DNA from: Tardibacter chloracetimidivorans
Lineage (GTDB): Bacteria; Pseudomonadota; Alphaproteobacteria; Sphingomonadales; Sphingomonadaceae
Length of the DNA: 64,000 bases
Assembly (NCBI RefSeq): GCF_001890385.1
Contig: NZ_CP018221.1
Location: 310,001 to 374,000 of the forward strand
Direction of reading: 5' to 3'
Below are positions 45,940 through 56,220 of the stretch, piece by piece. Numbering within the stretch: the first letter of the stretch is position 1; the number at the start of each line of letters is the position of its first letter. Under the pieces are notes generated by a model, which had not been told where the DNA came from, did no database searches, and saw only the letters and a program-made list of their open reading frames with translations. The position numbers and the translations under genes are program-made.

Positions 45940-48227
45940 CTCGCTATCGCGCTCCGCGTGTCCTTCTTCTCGAAAAGCTCGAAGGTTTTCTGGAACGGCA
46001 TTGGCTTGCTGTAGATATAACCCTGAATCTGGTGACAGCCGAGATCGCGCATCAGCTTCAGCTCGTCGGCGGTCTCCACGCCCTCGGCAGTGATCGTCAT
46101 GTTGAAGCTGCTCGCCAGCGCCACGATCGCCTGCACGATAAGCACGGCTTCTTTCTTTATGCCTGCCTCACGCACGAACGAGCGGTCGATCTTCAGCTTG
46201 TTGAAGATCGCCTTGTTCAGATAGCCGAGCGAGGAATAGCCGGTCCCGAAATCGTCCAGCGCGATGCGGATGCCCTGCATCTGCAACTGCTTCAAAATCT
46301 TGAGCGCGCCGTCGCCGTCGGTCAGGAAGATCGATTCGGTGACTTCCAGTTCCAGCCGGTTGGGCGACAGCCTGCCCTTGGCCAGCGCATCGCCTACCAG
46401 ATTGGGGAAGGCACTGGACAGCAGCTGCAAGGGCGAGACATTGACCGACACGCTGATGTGGCTGGGCCAGGCAGCGGCGTCGGCGCATGCTCGCCGCAGC
46501 ACCCACGCTCCGATGTCGGCGATCAGGCCCACTTCTTCGGCCACCGGAATGAACTCGGCAGGCGACATGCGGCCGCGGGTCGGGTGATCCCAGCGGATCA
46601 GCGCCTCGAACCCGACCACCTGTGGCTTCTGGGCGGACACGATCGGCTGATAGTGCAGCTCGAACTGGTCTTCGGCGAGCGCTTCCCTAAGCGCCCTTTC
46701 CATGTCGAGCCGGTGATCGATCTTCTTTTGCAGATCGAGGTCGAAATGCCGGTAAATGCCCCGGCCGTCGCTCTTTGCATGGTAAAGCGCCAGGTCGGAC
46801 CGCTTGAGCAGCTCCTCAACCGTGCGGCCGTCGCTTGGCCCCATCGCGCCGCCGATGCTGCATCCGACGTCGAGCTGGCTCTGGTCGATCAGATAGGTCT
46901 CCGACACCACGTCGATGAGGCGCTGCGCAAGGATCTCCATCGCCTTGCGGCCATCGATGTTGGGCAGCACCACCGCAAACTCGTCACCGCCGATGCGTCC
47001 CACCTGCCCATAGCCCGCCACCGCGTTCACCAGCCGGCCCGCCACCGCCTTGAGCAGCGCATCGCCCTTTGAGTGCCCATAGGTGTCGTTGATCGGCTTG
47101 AAGCCGTCGAGGTCGAGGAAAAGCATGCCGCACTGGCCAAAGCCTTTCTCGGCCTGCGCAAGCCCTTCCTCGAAGAGCTGGCGGATGTGGGTGCGGTTCG
47201 GAAGACCAGTCAGGCTGTCGATCTTCGCGAGATTGACCAGCCGGTCGTTCGACAGCTTATGCTCGGTGATGTCGAGGCCGATCCCCCGGAAACCTTCGAA
47301 ATTGCCCATGCGCGAAAGCCGGGGCGTTCCGGAGACCGACATCCAGCGGGCGCCGTTCTTCGTCGCCACCTCGAACTCGAGCTTGTCGAACACGGCAAGC
47401 TTCTGAAGGGTCGAACTCAGGATCAGGCTGCCGCCGAAGATGGCCGGAAAGCTCTGCCCCACTAGCGTCGACGATGCCTGCCCAAGGATCATCCCGATCT
47501 GCGGGGAGACATAGCTCAGCCGGTGGTGCTGGTCGGTTTCCCAAAGCCATGCGCCGCCGCGATGTTCATATTCCTCGATCAGCTGGGTGACGCTTCGGTT
47601 CTGTTCGGCAAGGCGAAGGTTGGTGCGCGACTGGTTCAGCACCAGCTGCCCCAGCCGGAAAAGCCCGAACACCATCACCGCCGCGAACAGCACCGGCAGC
47701 ATGTTGAGCGTCAGCGGATAGGAGAACGGGTCGCGCCACAGCATCCACATCATCGCGCCGGTGCAGATGCCGACCCATGCGAACGCGGCCGACGGCACCG
47801 CCGCCAGCGCAAGTCCCGCAGCGGCCACGCAAAGCACGAGGCCCAAGAGTGTGATCTTGAGGAGCGGATCGGCCCCCTGAAAGGTCATCACCGGCATCGC
47901 CACCCACAGCGCCGCGCGAAAGGCTGCGTCGCCCGTCACCAGCGTCAGCGGCCATGTTCCGGTCCCCGCCCGCTCGTGCAGGCGGTTCGTCACCGTCAGC
48001 GACAGCCAGTTGGCGACAAGAACAGCGCCGATCCAGCCGAACAGCAGTTTCGGATCCGCCGCGTCGCTCAATATGGTGACGGCCAGTATCGCGCCGAACA
48101 CCACGGTGATCGCGTGATACGCCATAAAATCGGTCAATACCGCCAACCCGGCCTGAGCCGGAGTCTCCCTTGGCGCCTGCGGGCTTTTGGCTGCCCGCGC
48201 TTGTTTTTTTCTGGTCCCGCTTTTCAT
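45936..48227 (-). CDS. Membrane PAS-GGDEF-EAL protein (c-di-GMP turnover)
   Basis: A 763-residue signalling protein. About six transmembrane helices (35-205), then a PAS domain (about 225-335), GGDEF (about 345-505) and EAL (about 515-755). G-G-D-E-F is intact, so diguanylate cyclase activity is possible. There is no RxxD inhibitory site five residues before it. EAL residues are also intact: [28 protein letters not shown] and E-G-V-E-T. Both activities look competent, and sensing by PAS or the membrane part would decide the direction. N-terminus is very basic (R-K-K-Q-A-R). It stands alone and is convergent with uvrB. Confidence 0.93.
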   Translation of the reverse strand: MKSGTRKKQARAAKSPQAPRETPAQAGLAVLTDFMAYHAITVVFGAILAVTILSDAADPKLLFGWIGAVLVANWLSLTVTNRLHERAGTGTWPLTLVTGDAAFRAALWVAMPVMTFQGADPLLKITLLGLVLCVAAAGLALAAVPSAAFAWVGICTGAMMWMLWRDPFSYPLTLNMLPVLFAAVMVFGLFRLGQLVLNQSRTNLRLAEQNRSVTQLIEEYEHRGGAWLWETDQHHRLSYVSPQIGMILGQASSTLVGQSFPAIFGGSLILSSTLQKLAVFDKLEFEVATKNGARWMSVSGTPRLSRMGNFEGFRGIGLDITEHKLSNDRLVNLAKIDSLTGLPNRTHIRQLFEEGLAQAEKGFGQCGMLFLDLDGFKPINDTYGHSKGDALLKAVAGRLVNAVAGYGQVGRIGGDEFAVVLPNIDGRKAMEILAQRLIDVVSETYLIDQSQLDVGCSIGGAMGPSDGRTVEELLKRSDLALYHAKSDGRGIYRHFDLDLQKKIDHRLDMERALREALAEDQFELHYQPIVSAQKPQVVGFEALIRWDHPTRGRMSPAEFIPVAEEVGLIADIGAWVLRRACADAAAWPSHISVSVNVSPLQLLSSAFPNLVGDALAKGRLSPNRLELEVTESIFLTDGDGALKILKQLQMQGIRIALDDFGTGYSSLGYLNKAIFNKLKIDRSFVREAGIKKEAVLIVQAIVALASSFNMTITAEGVETADELKLMRDLGCHQIQGYIYSKPMPFQKTFELFEKKDTRSAIAS

Positions 48228-48328
48228 CTTTGCCCTGACAAAATGATGAGGGGCGACCCTAGCCGCAGAGCGGTTTCTTTTTGATTAAGCATGGGGGGGC
48301 GAAACGACCGCGGGCGGCCGGTCCGGCC

Positions 48329-49120
48329 TCAGTCCGCGTTCAGCTTTCTTCCAAGCGCATCCTCGGCGGCGCGCCATAATTCGGGATCGCACGCGGGCGG
48401 CATCATCGGCACACGCGCCTCAAGCTGTTCCGCGATCGATTCCAGCGCCGCAATCCGGGCCGCCTTCTGGTTGTTGCCGTCGATCACCGTCCAGGGCGCC
48501 CAATGGCTGTTGGTACGCGCGAGCATCTCCTGAATCGCGTCCAGATATTCGGCCCGCCGCGCGCGATTGCGGTAATCCTCAAGGCCGGTCTTCCACCGTT
48601 TCCAGGGGTCCTCCAGCCGCTCGGCAAAGCGGCGGTCCTGCTCTTCCTGCGTCACATGGATGAACAGCTTGACGATGGTCGTGTTGTCGTCGACCTGTTC
48701 GGCCTCGAAGGCGTTGATCTCGTCATAGGCGCGCCGCCATTCGGCTTCGCTGCAAAAGCCCTCCACCCTTTCCACCAGAACCCGGCCGTACCAGCTCCGG
48801 TCGAAGATGTTGATGTCGCCATTGGCGGGCAACCGAGTCCAGAACCGCCAGAGATAGTGGCGGTCCTTTTCCTCGGGTGTCGGCGCGCTGGTCGGCCAGA
48901 CCTCGAAATAGCGCGGGTCCATCTGGGCGGTGGCGCGGCGGATGATTCCGCCCTTGCCCGCCGCGTCCCAGCCCTCCAGCACCATGATCGCCCGCCGCTT
49001 GTGCAGGATGTGCGACACCTGAATGCGCCCCAGCCGCTTCTGCAGCTTGGCGAGCTTTTTCTCGTATTTGTCCGGGTCGATGTGCTCGCCCCGTTCATAG
49101 TCCTTGAGGTCGATGGTCAC
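48329..49120 (-). CDS. ppk2: Polyphosphate kinase 2 family protein
   Basis: Uses polyphosphate to phosphorylate nucleotides. 263 residues, a single P-loop kinase domain. Walker A G-W-D-A-A-G-K-G-G is at residues 50-58, and the Walker B/substrate segment N-I-F-D-R-S-W-Y-G-R-V-L is intact. Followed by a lid rich in arginine (W-K-R-W-K-T-G-L). Whether it prefers GDP, ADP or AMP cannot be read off. It lies downstream of aspS on the same strand. With ppx and ppk 3-7 kb away, it makes this a polyphosphate neighbourhood. Confidence 0.92.
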   Translation of the reverse strand: MTIDLKDYERGEHIDPDKYEKKLAKLQKRLGRIQVSHILHKRRAIMVLEGWDAAGKGGIIRRATAQMDPRYFEVWPTSAPTPEEKDRHYLWRFWTRLPANGDINIFDRSWYGRVLVERVEGFCSEAEWRRAYDEINAFEAEQVDDNTTIVKLFIHVTQEEQDRRFAERLEDPWKRWKTGLEDYRNRARRAEYLDAIQEMLARTNSHWAPWTVIDGNNQKAARIAALESIAEQLEARVPMMPPACDPELWRAAEDALGRKLNAD

Positions 49121-49141
49121 CGTCGGACGCTCCGTTCCGCG

Positions 49142-50920
49142 TCAAGATTTCTGCGGCTCTACCACGCGAATATGAAGTTCCCGTAATTGCCGCGCCGTCA
49201 CCTCGGCGGGCGCGCCCATCATCAGGTCCTCCGCCTTCTGGTTCATCGGGAAGACGATCACCTCACGGATATTCGGCTCGTCCGCCAGCAGCATGACGAT
49301 GCGGTCCACGCCCGGCGCCGATCCGCCGTGCGGCGGCGCACCGAACTTGAAGGCGTTGATCATGCCCGCGAAATTGGTATCGACATCTTCCCTGCTGTAC
49401 CCGGCGATCTCGAACGCCTTGTACATGATGTCGGGCCTGTGGTTCCGGATCGCGCCCGAGGAAAGCTCCACGCCGTTGCACACTATGTCGTACTGATAGG
49501 CGAGGATGTCGAGCGGGTCTTTCGTCTCCAGCGCCTCCAGCTCGCCCTGCGGCATCGAGAAGGGGTTGTGGCTGAAATCCACCTTCTTCGCGTCCTCGTC
49601 ATATTCATACATCGGGAAATCGACGATCCAGCAGAAGCGGAAGGCGTTCTCCTCGATCAGGCCCAGTTCCTCCCCAACGCGGGTGCGTGCAAGTCCGGCG
49701 AGCTTCGCCGCGTCCTTTTCCTTGCCTGCGGCGAAAAATACGCCGTCGTCGGGGCCAAGGCCAAGCGCTGCGATCAGCTTTGCGGTGCCTTCCTCGCCGT
49801 GATTCTTGGCGATAGGGCCGCCCGCCTCGCCGCCCTTGATGTTGATATAGCCAAGCCCGGCATGGCCTTCGCCGCGCGCCCAGTCGTTCATGTCGTCGAA
49901 GAACTTGCGGCTGCGCTCGCCCGCCCTGGGTGCCGGAACGGCGCGCACGACGCCCCCGCCCTCCACGATGCGGGAGAACAGCCCGAAGCCCGATCCACGG
50001 AAATGATCGGTGACGTCGACGATCTCTATCGGGTTGCGCAGGTCCGGCTTGTCATTGCCGTATTTCAGCATCGATTCCCGGTACGGAATGCGCGGGAACG
50101 GTGCTGGCGTGACCGTGCGGCCGGCCCCGAACTCTTCGAACACGCCGTGCAGCACCGGCTCGATCGCGGCGAACACATCGTCCTGAGTGACGAAGCTCAT
50201 CTCGAAGTCGAGCTGGTAGAACTCGCCCGGTGAACGGTCCGCCCGCGCATCCTCGTCGCGGAAGCAGGGCGCGATCTGGAAATAGCGATCGAATCCCGCC
50301 ACCATCAGCAGCTGCTTGAACATCTGCGGTGCCTGCGGCAGCGCGTAGAACTTGCCCGGATGCACGCGGCTGGGTACCAGATAGTCGCGCGCGCCTTCGG
50401 GCGAGGAGGCCGTCAGGATCGGCGTCTGGAACTCGGTGAAGCCCCTCTCGATCATCCGCCGCCGCAGCGATGCGATGACGTTGGAGCGAAGCACGATATT
50501 GCGGTGCAGCCGCTCGCGCCGCAGGTCCAGATAGCGGTATTTGAGGCGGATATCCTCCGGATATTCCTGCTCGCCCGCCACCGGCATCGGCAGTTCAGCC
50601 GCCGCCGACTGGACGGTCACTTCGCGTGCGCGGACCTCGATCTCGCCGGTCGGCAGGTTCGGGTTCAGCGTCTCGGGCGACCGCGCCACCACTTCGCCGG
50701 TGATCGTCAGCACGGATTCCGCGCGCGCGCCCTCGATCAGCGCAAACGCTTCCGAATCGACGTCGGTCACGATCTGGGTGATGCCATGATGATCGCGCAG
50801 GTCCACGAACAGCAGGTTGCCATGGTCGCGCTTGCGGTGAACCCAGCCCGACAGGCGGACCTTCCCCCCCACGTCGGAGGCGCGCAGTTCGGCGCAATGG
50901 TGCGTGCGATAAGGATGCAT
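49142..50920 (-). CDS. aspS: Aspartyl-tRNA synthetase
   Basis: Class II synthetase, 592 residues, bacterial type. OB-fold anticodon domain at the N-terminus ([12 protein letters not shown]), then [10 protein letters not shown] motif 2, the bacterial GAD insertion, and motif 3 [12 protein letters not shown] at 50920 gives M-H-P-Y-R-T-H. Divergent from rnd with -35 elements that overlap. tRNA-Asp itself is at 41179, 8 kb away. Confidence 0.97.
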   Translation of the reverse strand: MHPYRTHHCAELRASDVGGKVRLSGWVHRKRDHGNLLFVDLRDHHGITQIVTDVDSEAFALIEGARAESVLTITGEVVARSPETLNPNLPTGEIEVRAREVTVQSAAAELPMPVAGEQEYPEDIRLKYRYLDLRRERLHRNIVLRSNVIASLRRRMIERGFTEFQTPILTASSPEGARDYLVPSRVHPGKFYALPQAPQMFKQLLMVAGFDRYFQIAPCFRDEDARADRSPGEFYQLDFEMSFVTQDDVFAAIEPVLHGVFEEFGAGRTVTPAPFPRIPYRESMLKYGNDKPDLRNPIEIVDVTDHFRGSGFGLFSRIVEGGGVVRAVPAPRAGERSRKFFDDMNDWARGEGHAGLGYINIKGGEAGGPIAKNHGEEGTAKLIAALGLGPDDGVFFAAGKEKDAAKLAGLARTRVGEELGLIEENAFRFCWIVDFPMYEYDEDAKKVDFSHNPFSMPQGELEALETKDPLDILAYQYDIVCNGVELSSGAIRNHRPDIMYKAFEIAGYSREDVDTNFAGMINAFKFGAPPHGGSAPGVDRIVMLLADEPNIREVIVFPMNQKAEDLMMGAPAEVTARQLRELHIRVVEPQKS

Positions 50921-50957
50921 TCGGCTTCTCGTTTCCAGCAACTGTTCGTGTGGCCGC

Positions 50958-50986
50958 GATGCACACGTGCAATGCCTCTTTGTCAA
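50958..50986 (-). promoter_or_regulatory. Probable aspS promoter
   Basis: Minus strand: TTGACA, 17 bases, TGCATC. The -35 is perfect and the -10 poor. TGCAC-AC-GTGCA, an inverted repeat at 50960-50971, overlaps the -10. The -35 overlaps that of rnd on the other strand. Confidence 0.45.
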
Positions 50987-51008
50987 GGCGGGCAAGACTG
51001 GTTTATAG
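50980..51008 (+). promoter_or_regulatory. Probable rnd promoter, leaderless
   Basis: TTGTCA, 17 bases, TTATAG. The expected start of transcription is at or next to the A of the rnd ATG (51016), so the message would have no 5' leader. Confidence 0.5.
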
Positions 51009-51015
51009 CCCCGCA

Positions 51016-52194
51016 ATGCACCTTCACCCGTTGATCAGCGACACCGCTACCCTTGAAAAGCTCTGTTCCCGCCTTGCGACGGCCGATTTCGTTGCCGTCG
51101 ACACGGAATTCATGCGCGAGAACACCTATTGGCCCGACCTGTGCCTGATCCAGATCGCCTCGTCCGAAGAGGCGGCTGCGATAGACCCCAAGGCCCCCGG
51201 CCTGGACCTGAAGCCTCTGCTCGATCTGCTGGTCGAGAATGAGGATGTGCTGAAGGTCCTCCACGCCGGCGCGCAGGACCTTGAGATCATCTATAACCTC
51301 ACCCGCAAGACTCCCTGGCCGATGTTCGACACGCAGGTCGCCGCCATGGCGCTGGGGCTGGGCGAGCAGGTCGGCTATTCAAGCCTGGTCGAAAGCTATC
51401 TCGGCCATCAGGTGGACAAGGGCGCGCGCTTTACCGACTGGAGCCGCCGTCCGCTGGAAACGCGACAGCTGGACTACGCCATTTCCGACGTCACCCATCT
51501 CGCCACCCTGTTCCCCAAGATGTTGAACCGGCTGAAGAAGACCGGGCGCGGCGCGTGGCTGGACGAGGAGATGCACCGGCTGGCGGACCCGTCCACCTAT
51601 GCCAACGACCCCGAAATGGCCTGGCGCAAGCTGCGCCTGCCCAACCGCAAGGCCGAAACCCTGGGGCGGCTGAAGGCGCTTGCAGCCTGGAGGGAACGCG
51701 AGGCGCAATCGAAGGACATTCCCAAGGGCCGCATCGTCAAGGACGACACGCTGGGCGACCTGGCCCTTTCCCCGCCCCGCACCCAGGCGGACCTTGGTCG
51801 CGTGCGGGGGCTTTCGTCCGGATGGGCGACGAACGACATCGGGCGGCGGCTTGTCGAGGCGTTGCAGTCTGCGGGGCCGCTCGATCCGGATGAAATGCCG
51901 CAGCGCGACGGCGCGCGCCCCGGCATGGGCAAGGATTCCGCGCTTATCGCCGATCTGTTGAAGCTGCTGCTCAAGATCAGGTCGAAGGAGGCCGATGTCG
52001 CCGCAAAGCTGATCGCACGCAGCGACGATCTGGAAGCGATCGCCGCCGGTCAACGCGAGGGTCTTGCCGTGCTTGACGGCTGGCGGCGCGACGTGTTCGG
52101 AAGCGACGCGATCGATCTGGTGGAGGGGCGGCTGGCCTTCGCCATAGTGGACGGCCGGCTGCGCATGACCCGCATGGAAAGGAGCGAGACATGA
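51016..52194 (+). CDS. rnd: Ribonuclease D
   Basis: 3'-5' exonuclease trimming tRNA precursors. 392 residues. The DEDD residues are visible as V-D-T-E-F near the N-terminus, H-A-G-A-Q-D in motif II, and Y-A-I-S-D-V-T-H-L for motif III. HRDC domains follow. ATG at 51016 gives M-H-L-H-P-L; no ribosome site is seen, consistent with a leaderless start. The next gene overlaps its stop by four bases. Confidence 0.93.
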   Translation: MHLHPLISDTATLEKLCSRLATADFVAVDTEFMRENTYWPDLCLIQIASSEEAAAIDPKAPGLDLKPLLDLLVENEDVLKVLHAGAQDLEIIYNLTRKTPWPMFDTQVAAMALGLGEQVGYSSLVESYLGHQVDKGARFTDWSRRPLETRQLDYAISDVTHLATLFPKMLNRLKKTGRGAWLDEEMHRLADPSTYANDPEMAWRKLRLPNRKAETLGRLKALAAWREREAQSKDIPKGRIVKDDTLGDLALSPPRTQADLGRVRGLSSGWATNDIGRRLVEALQSAGPLDPDEMPQRDGARPGMGKDSALIADLLKLLLKIRSKEADVAAKLIARSDDLEAIAAGQREGLAVLDGWRRDVFGSDAIDLVEGRLAFAIVDGRLRMTRMERSET

Positions 52195-52481
52195 GGATGA
52201 ATCGATTGGCTGTGCTGTCAGTGGCCGGGCTGCTGGCATCCTGCGCGACCGCCTCTCCCCCCATTCCCGAACCGACGGGCAATTGCGACGCCTCCAAGGG
52301 ACAGTTCGCAGTGAACCAGAGCTACACGGTGGAACTTGCCGCAAGCGTGCAGGAATCCACCGGATCGCGCGCGATGCGGGTCACCCGGCCCGGCCAGGCC
52401 GTCACCATGGATTTTCGGCAAGACCGGGTGAACGTCGAACTGGATGAAAACGACAAGATCGTCCGCGTCACCTGCGGCTGA
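52191..52481 (+). CDS. I78-type peptidase-inhibitor-like lipoprotein
   Basis: A 96-residue protein. A signal peptide ends in a lipobox L-L-A-S-C (Cys about 17), so it should be lipid-anchored in the periplasm. The mature part has two cysteines (N-C-D-A, V-T-C-G) and the family core R-V-T-R-P-G-Q-A-V-T-M-D-F-R followed by R-V-N-V-E-L-D. This matches the I78 family of serine-peptidase inhibitors. Translationally coupled to rnd through ATGA, which is functionally unexpected. Confidence 0.82.
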   Translation: MRMNRLAVLSVAGLLASCATASPPIPEPTGNCDASKGQFAVNQSYTVELAASVQESTGSRAMRVTRPGQAVTMDFRQDRVNVELDENDKIVRVTCG

Positions 52482-54008
52482 TCAGGCGAAGGAGACCTTC
52501 GCCTCCAGCGCCATGGCATTCGCCAGCGTCCGGTGTCGGCGGCCGATCGCTTCGCCATAAAGCATCTTTTTGCTCGATGGCAGCTGCATCAGCAGCACGC
52601 CATCGCCGCGCGACAGCTCGATATGTTTCAGCTCATGCGCGGGGCCGCCGGTGATCCGCAGCCCCAGCCGCAGGGCAAGCCCCCAGCAGCGGGCGCGATG
52701 GAGCGATTCGGGATCGGCGAGCCGGCCGAGCAGAGCGGTCGATTCATGTTCCGCGGGGCCGCCGAAATTGGCGAACAGCGCCGCGCCCAGCAGCGCCCGC
52801 CCGAAGCCGTCGATCCCTACCCAATTGCCGTGCAGCGCAAACTCCAGCCCCCGGTCGGGACGGAAATCGGGGTGCGCCCGCCATGCGACATCGGCAAGCA
52901 GGCAGGCTGCGTGGCGAAGGCGGGCCAGCTCCGGCGGCTCGTCGGTGAACAGCGGCGCGATCCACTGGTGCAGTTCCTCGCCCTGTCCCTGGAACCGCCC
53001 TTCCCGGTCGCCTTCGGCGCGCGCCGCCTCGATCAGCGGGTCGAGCGCCTGAACGTCAGGGTCTAGCTGCTGGTAAAGCAAGCCCTCGCGCAGGCCCCAG
53101 GCGGATATGACGACCTGCGATGCGCCCAGCTTCCTGACCGTGGCCGACAGCAGCGCCGCCGCCCCCGGCAGGGTCTGAATACGCGAACCTGAAAGATTGG
53201 CGACCTGCTTGAGCCGCTTCGTACCCATCTGCGCGAGCGAGCGCACAAGCTGCGGCAGCGCCTGCCGGGGCAGCGGATATTGATGCACCATCGGCAGCGG
53301 ATGGTCGGTGACGTCCATATGGACCTGCGCCAGCGCCCGCCACGACCCGCCGACGGCATAGAATGTCTTTCCGCGCCCCTCGGCCAGCCATTTCTCGCCT
53401 GCCAGTGCTTTGGCAAGAACGCGCTCCAGCACATGCGGCCCGCGCGCGCGTATATCGGTGATTCCAAGCGAACCGAACGGCAGGGAAATGCGTTCATGCA
53501 CCTTCCCGCCCGCCACGCGCACAAGCTCCAGGCTGCCGCCGCCCAGATCGCCGACGATGCCGTCCGCGCCCGGAATCCCCGCAATCACGCCGCTGGCGGA
53601 TGCGGCCGCTTCGGCATCCCCGCTCAAAACCTCTATCCGCAGGCCCGTTGCACGCTGGACCCGGTCGACGAAATCAGGACCGTTGGACGCCTGCCGCACG
53701 GCGGCCGTTGCGACCGCTCTCAGCCGCGAAACGCCGATGCTTCGCGCCAGCCCGGCAAAGCGCGCAAGTGCGCGTTCGCCCGCCGCCATCGCATCTTCTT
53801 CCAGGCGTCCGGTCTCGCGAAGGCCGCGCCCCAGCCCCGCCATCAGCTTTTCATTGAACATCACGGGCGGCACCCGGCCGCCATCCTGCCAGACGACAAG
53901 ACGGATGGAATTGGAACCGATGTCGATGATCGCCTGCGGACCGACCGCCGTCACAGGGTCGGACTCGACCTCCAGCGGTTTCAGCATCCGGGGGAATCGC
54001 GACGACAT
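52482..54008 (-). CDS. ppx: Exopolyphosphatase (Ppx/GppA family)
   Basis: Hydrolyses polyphosphate from the end, or pppGpp in the GppA branch. 508 residues, ASKHA fold. D-I-G-S-N-S-I-R-L-V-V-W at the N-terminus and D-L-G-G-G-S-L-E-L for the second phosphate loop. A C-terminal HD-like helical domain is present. Its stop touches the stop of the I78-type gene at 52481/52482. ppk lies 41 bases upstream on the same strand, so one operon is likely. Confidence 0.92.
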   Translation of the reverse strand: MSSRFPRMLKPLEVESDPVTAVGPQAIIDIGSNSIRLVVWQDGGRVPPVMFNEKLMAGLGRGLRETGRLEEDAMAAGERALARFAGLARSIGVSRLRAVATAAVRQASNGPDFVDRVQRATGLRIEVLSGDAEAAASASGVIAGIPGADGIVGDLGGGSLELVRVAGGKVHERISLPFGSLGITDIRARGPHVLERVLAKALAGEKWLAEGRGKTFYAVGGSWRALAQVHMDVTDHPLPMVHQYPLPRQALPQLVRSLAQMGTKRLKQVANLSGSRIQTLPGAAALLSATVRKLGASQVVISAWGLREGLLYQQLDPDVQALDPLIEAARAEGDREGRFQGQGEELHQWIAPLFTDEPPELARLRHAACLLADVAWRAHPDFRPDRGLEFALHGNWVGIDGFGRALLGAALFANFGGPAEHESTALLGRLADPESLHRARCWGLALRLGLRITGGPAHELKHIELSRGDGVLLMQLPSSKKMLYGEAIGRRHRTLANAMALEAKVSFA

Positions 54009-54049
54009 GGCACTTGCCGATTAGCGCCTCGCCACCGGGGCCGCCAGCT

Positions 54050-56197
54050 TTATTGCCGGCCGATGGTGAGCTGCGGCACCGGCCCGTGCGACCGGAGCGC
54101 CGCGCCCCGGCCTGAAAGGCTCGGATTCGTCATGAAATAATCGTGCAAATTAAATCGTTTGCCGGTGGTTTTTATGCGTTCGTACACGCCGTCCGGCTGC
54201 AACGTCCAGCTCTGCTCATTGTCCAGCAGATTGGCGACCATCACCTGATCCAGCACCTGCGCATGGACGGTGGGATTTTCGATCGGCAGCAGATATTCCA
54301 CCCGCCGGTCGAAATTGCGGTTCATCCAGTCGGCCGAGGAAATATAGACCTTGGCGAGCGGAGACGGCAGCGGCTCGCCATTGCCGAACACCATGATGCG
54401 GCTGTGCTCCAGGAACCGGCCGACGATGGACCGAATCCTGATTCGCGACGACATGCCCTCCACGCCGGGCCGGAGGCAGCAGATGCCGCGCACGACCAAA
54501 TCGATCTCGACCCCGGCCTCGCTCGCCTCATACAGTTTTTCGATGATCGCAGGATCGACCAGCGAGTTCATCTTTGCCCAGATCGAGGCTGGCCGCCCTT
54601 CCGCCGCGAACGCGATCTCCCGGTCGATCTCCTCGCATATCTTCTCGCGCAGGCTGAGCGGCGATATCACGAGCGAGTTCAGTTCCACCGGGGTCACATA
54701 GCCGGTGATGTAGTTGAACAACTGCGCGGCATCGCGCCCGATCTTCGGGTTGGCGGTGAAGAAGCTCAGGTCCGTGTAGATTCGCGCCGTTATCGGGTGA
54801 TAATTGCCGGTGCCGAAGTGGCAATAGGTGCGGAATCCATCGGCTTCCCTCCGGACCACCATCGATACCTTGGCGTGGGTCTTCCATTCGATGAAGCCGT
54901 AGACGACCTGCACCCCGGCGCGTTCCAGCGCCGCCGCCCAGACGAGGTTCTGCTCCTCGTCGAAGCGCGCCTTGATCTCCACCACGGCCGTCACCGACTT
55001 GCCCGCCTCGGCCGCGTCGATCAGCGCGCGTATGACCGCCGATTGCTTGCCCGCGCGATAGAGCGTCTGCTTGATCGCGACCACATCCGGGTCGGCCGCC
55101 GCCTGGCGCAGGAAGGCGAGCACCACGTCAAAGCTTTCATAGGGATGGTGGACGATGATGTCCTTGGCCTTGATGGCGGCGAAGCAATCGCCGTCATGCT
55201 CCCGGATTCGCTCGGGAAAACGCGGCGTATAAGGCAGGAACTTCAGGTCCGGCCGATCGCAGTCGACAAGCTGCGACACGTCGCCGATGCCGATGATGCC
55301 GTCCACTTCGGTGATGATCGCATCGCCCTCCGTCAGCGAATCCAGCAGCAGCGCGGTCAGATCGCTGGGCATGCCCCGTTCCAGCTTCAGCCGGATCACG
55401 CGGCCCCGGCGGCGGCGCTGTAGGGCGTTGCGGAAATAGCGGACCAGATCCTCGGCCTCTTCCTCCACCTCGATGTCGCTGTCGCGGATGATCCGGAACG
55501 CGCCGTCGCCGACAAGCTGATAGTCGGGGAATATCTGCTTGGTGAAGCAACGCACCACCGATTCGAGGGAGACGAACCTGACTTCGTCGCCGGGCAGCTG
55601 GACGAAGCGCGGCAGCGAGGCCGGCAGCATCAAAAGCTCGCGGATCAGTTCGCCGCGCCCCTTCGCCTTCAGGTCGAACACAAGGCCGAAGCCCTTGTTC
55701 GGCACGAACGGAAAGGGATGCGCCGGGTCGATCGCCTGCGGCGTCAGCACCGGAAAAATCTGCTCGTTGAAATGGTCCTGCAACCAGGCCGTGTCTTCAT
55801 TGCCAAGATCGCTCGCGTCCAGCACATGGAACTCCGCCTCGGCCAGTTCCTGCTTGAGCTGGGCCCAGATTCCCTGCTGGCGGGCCATCAGTTCGTCAGC
55901 CTTGACGCCGATGGCGGCCAGTTGCTGGACGGGTGTCAGCCCGTCTGCGCTACGCTCCTCAACCCCTTGAAGCTGCTGCCCTTTCAGGCCTGCAACACGG
56001 ACCATGAAGAACTCGTCGAGATTGCTTCCCGAAATCGAGAGGAAGCGCAGCCGCTCAAGCAGCGGGTGGCGCGGGTTGCACGCTTCTTCCAGCACGCGAA
56101 AATTGAACGCCAGCCACGAAAGCTCGCGGTTGAAATAGCGATCGCGCAGCGGAGAAGGCGACGAATTGGGATAGGGGTTATCGACGACAAGTTCCAT
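54050..56197 (-). CDS. ppk: Polyphosphate kinase 1
   Basis: Makes polyphosphate from ATP. 715 residues in four PPK domains. R-Y-F-N-R-E-L-S-W-L and S-N-L-D-E-F-F-M-V-R are in the N-terminal domain. The phospholipase-D-like core has K-T-H-A-K-V-S with the catalytic histidine and C-H-F-G-T-G-N-Y-H. ATG at 56197 gives M-E-L-V-V-D-N; the open frame further upstream is the hdaA gene read out of frame. Sits between hdaA and ppx. Confidence 0.96.
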   Translation of the reverse strand: MELVVDNPYPNSSPSPLRDRYFNRELSWLAFNFRVLEEACNPRHPLLERLRFLSISGSNLDEFFMVRVAGLKGQQLQGVEERSADGLTPVQQLAAIGVKADELMARQQGIWAQLKQELAEAEFHVLDASDLGNEDTAWLQDHFNEQIFPVLTPQAIDPAHPFPFVPNKGFGLVFDLKAKGRGELIRELLMLPASLPRFVQLPGDEVRFVSLESVVRCFTKQIFPDYQLVGDGAFRIIRDSDIEVEEEAEDLVRYFRNALQRRRRGRVIRLKLERGMPSDLTALLLDSLTEGDAIITEVDGIIGIGDVSQLVDCDRPDLKFLPYTPRFPERIREHDGDCFAAIKAKDIIVHHPYESFDVVLAFLRQAAADPDVVAIKQTLYRAGKQSAVIRALIDAAEAGKSVTAVVEIKARFDEEQNLVWAAALERAGVQVVYGFIEWKTHAKVSMVVRREADGFRTYCHFGTGNYHPITARIYTDLSFFTANPKIGRDAAQLFNYITGYVTPVELNSLVISPLSLREKICEEIDREIAFAAEGRPASIWAKMNSLVDPAIIEKLYEASEAGVEIDLVVRGICCLRPGVEGMSSRIRIRSIVGRFLEHSRIMVFGNGEPLPSPLAKVYISSADWMNRNFDRRVEYLLPIENPTVHAQVLDQVMVANLLDNEQSWTLQPDGVYERIKTTGKRFNLHDYFMTNPSLSGRGAALRSHGPVPQLTIGRQ

Positions 56198-56220
56198 AAC
56201 GCGGCATATTACGCCAGCGA

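Noticed and set aside
48263-48282. Plus-strand terminator-like hairpin CCGC-AGA-GCGG followed by TTTCTTTTT.
   Set aside because: No plus-strand gene lies upstream of it within 2.3 kb, and it sits in the leader of the minus-strand GGDEF-EAL gene. The stem has only four pairs, so it is probably chance.
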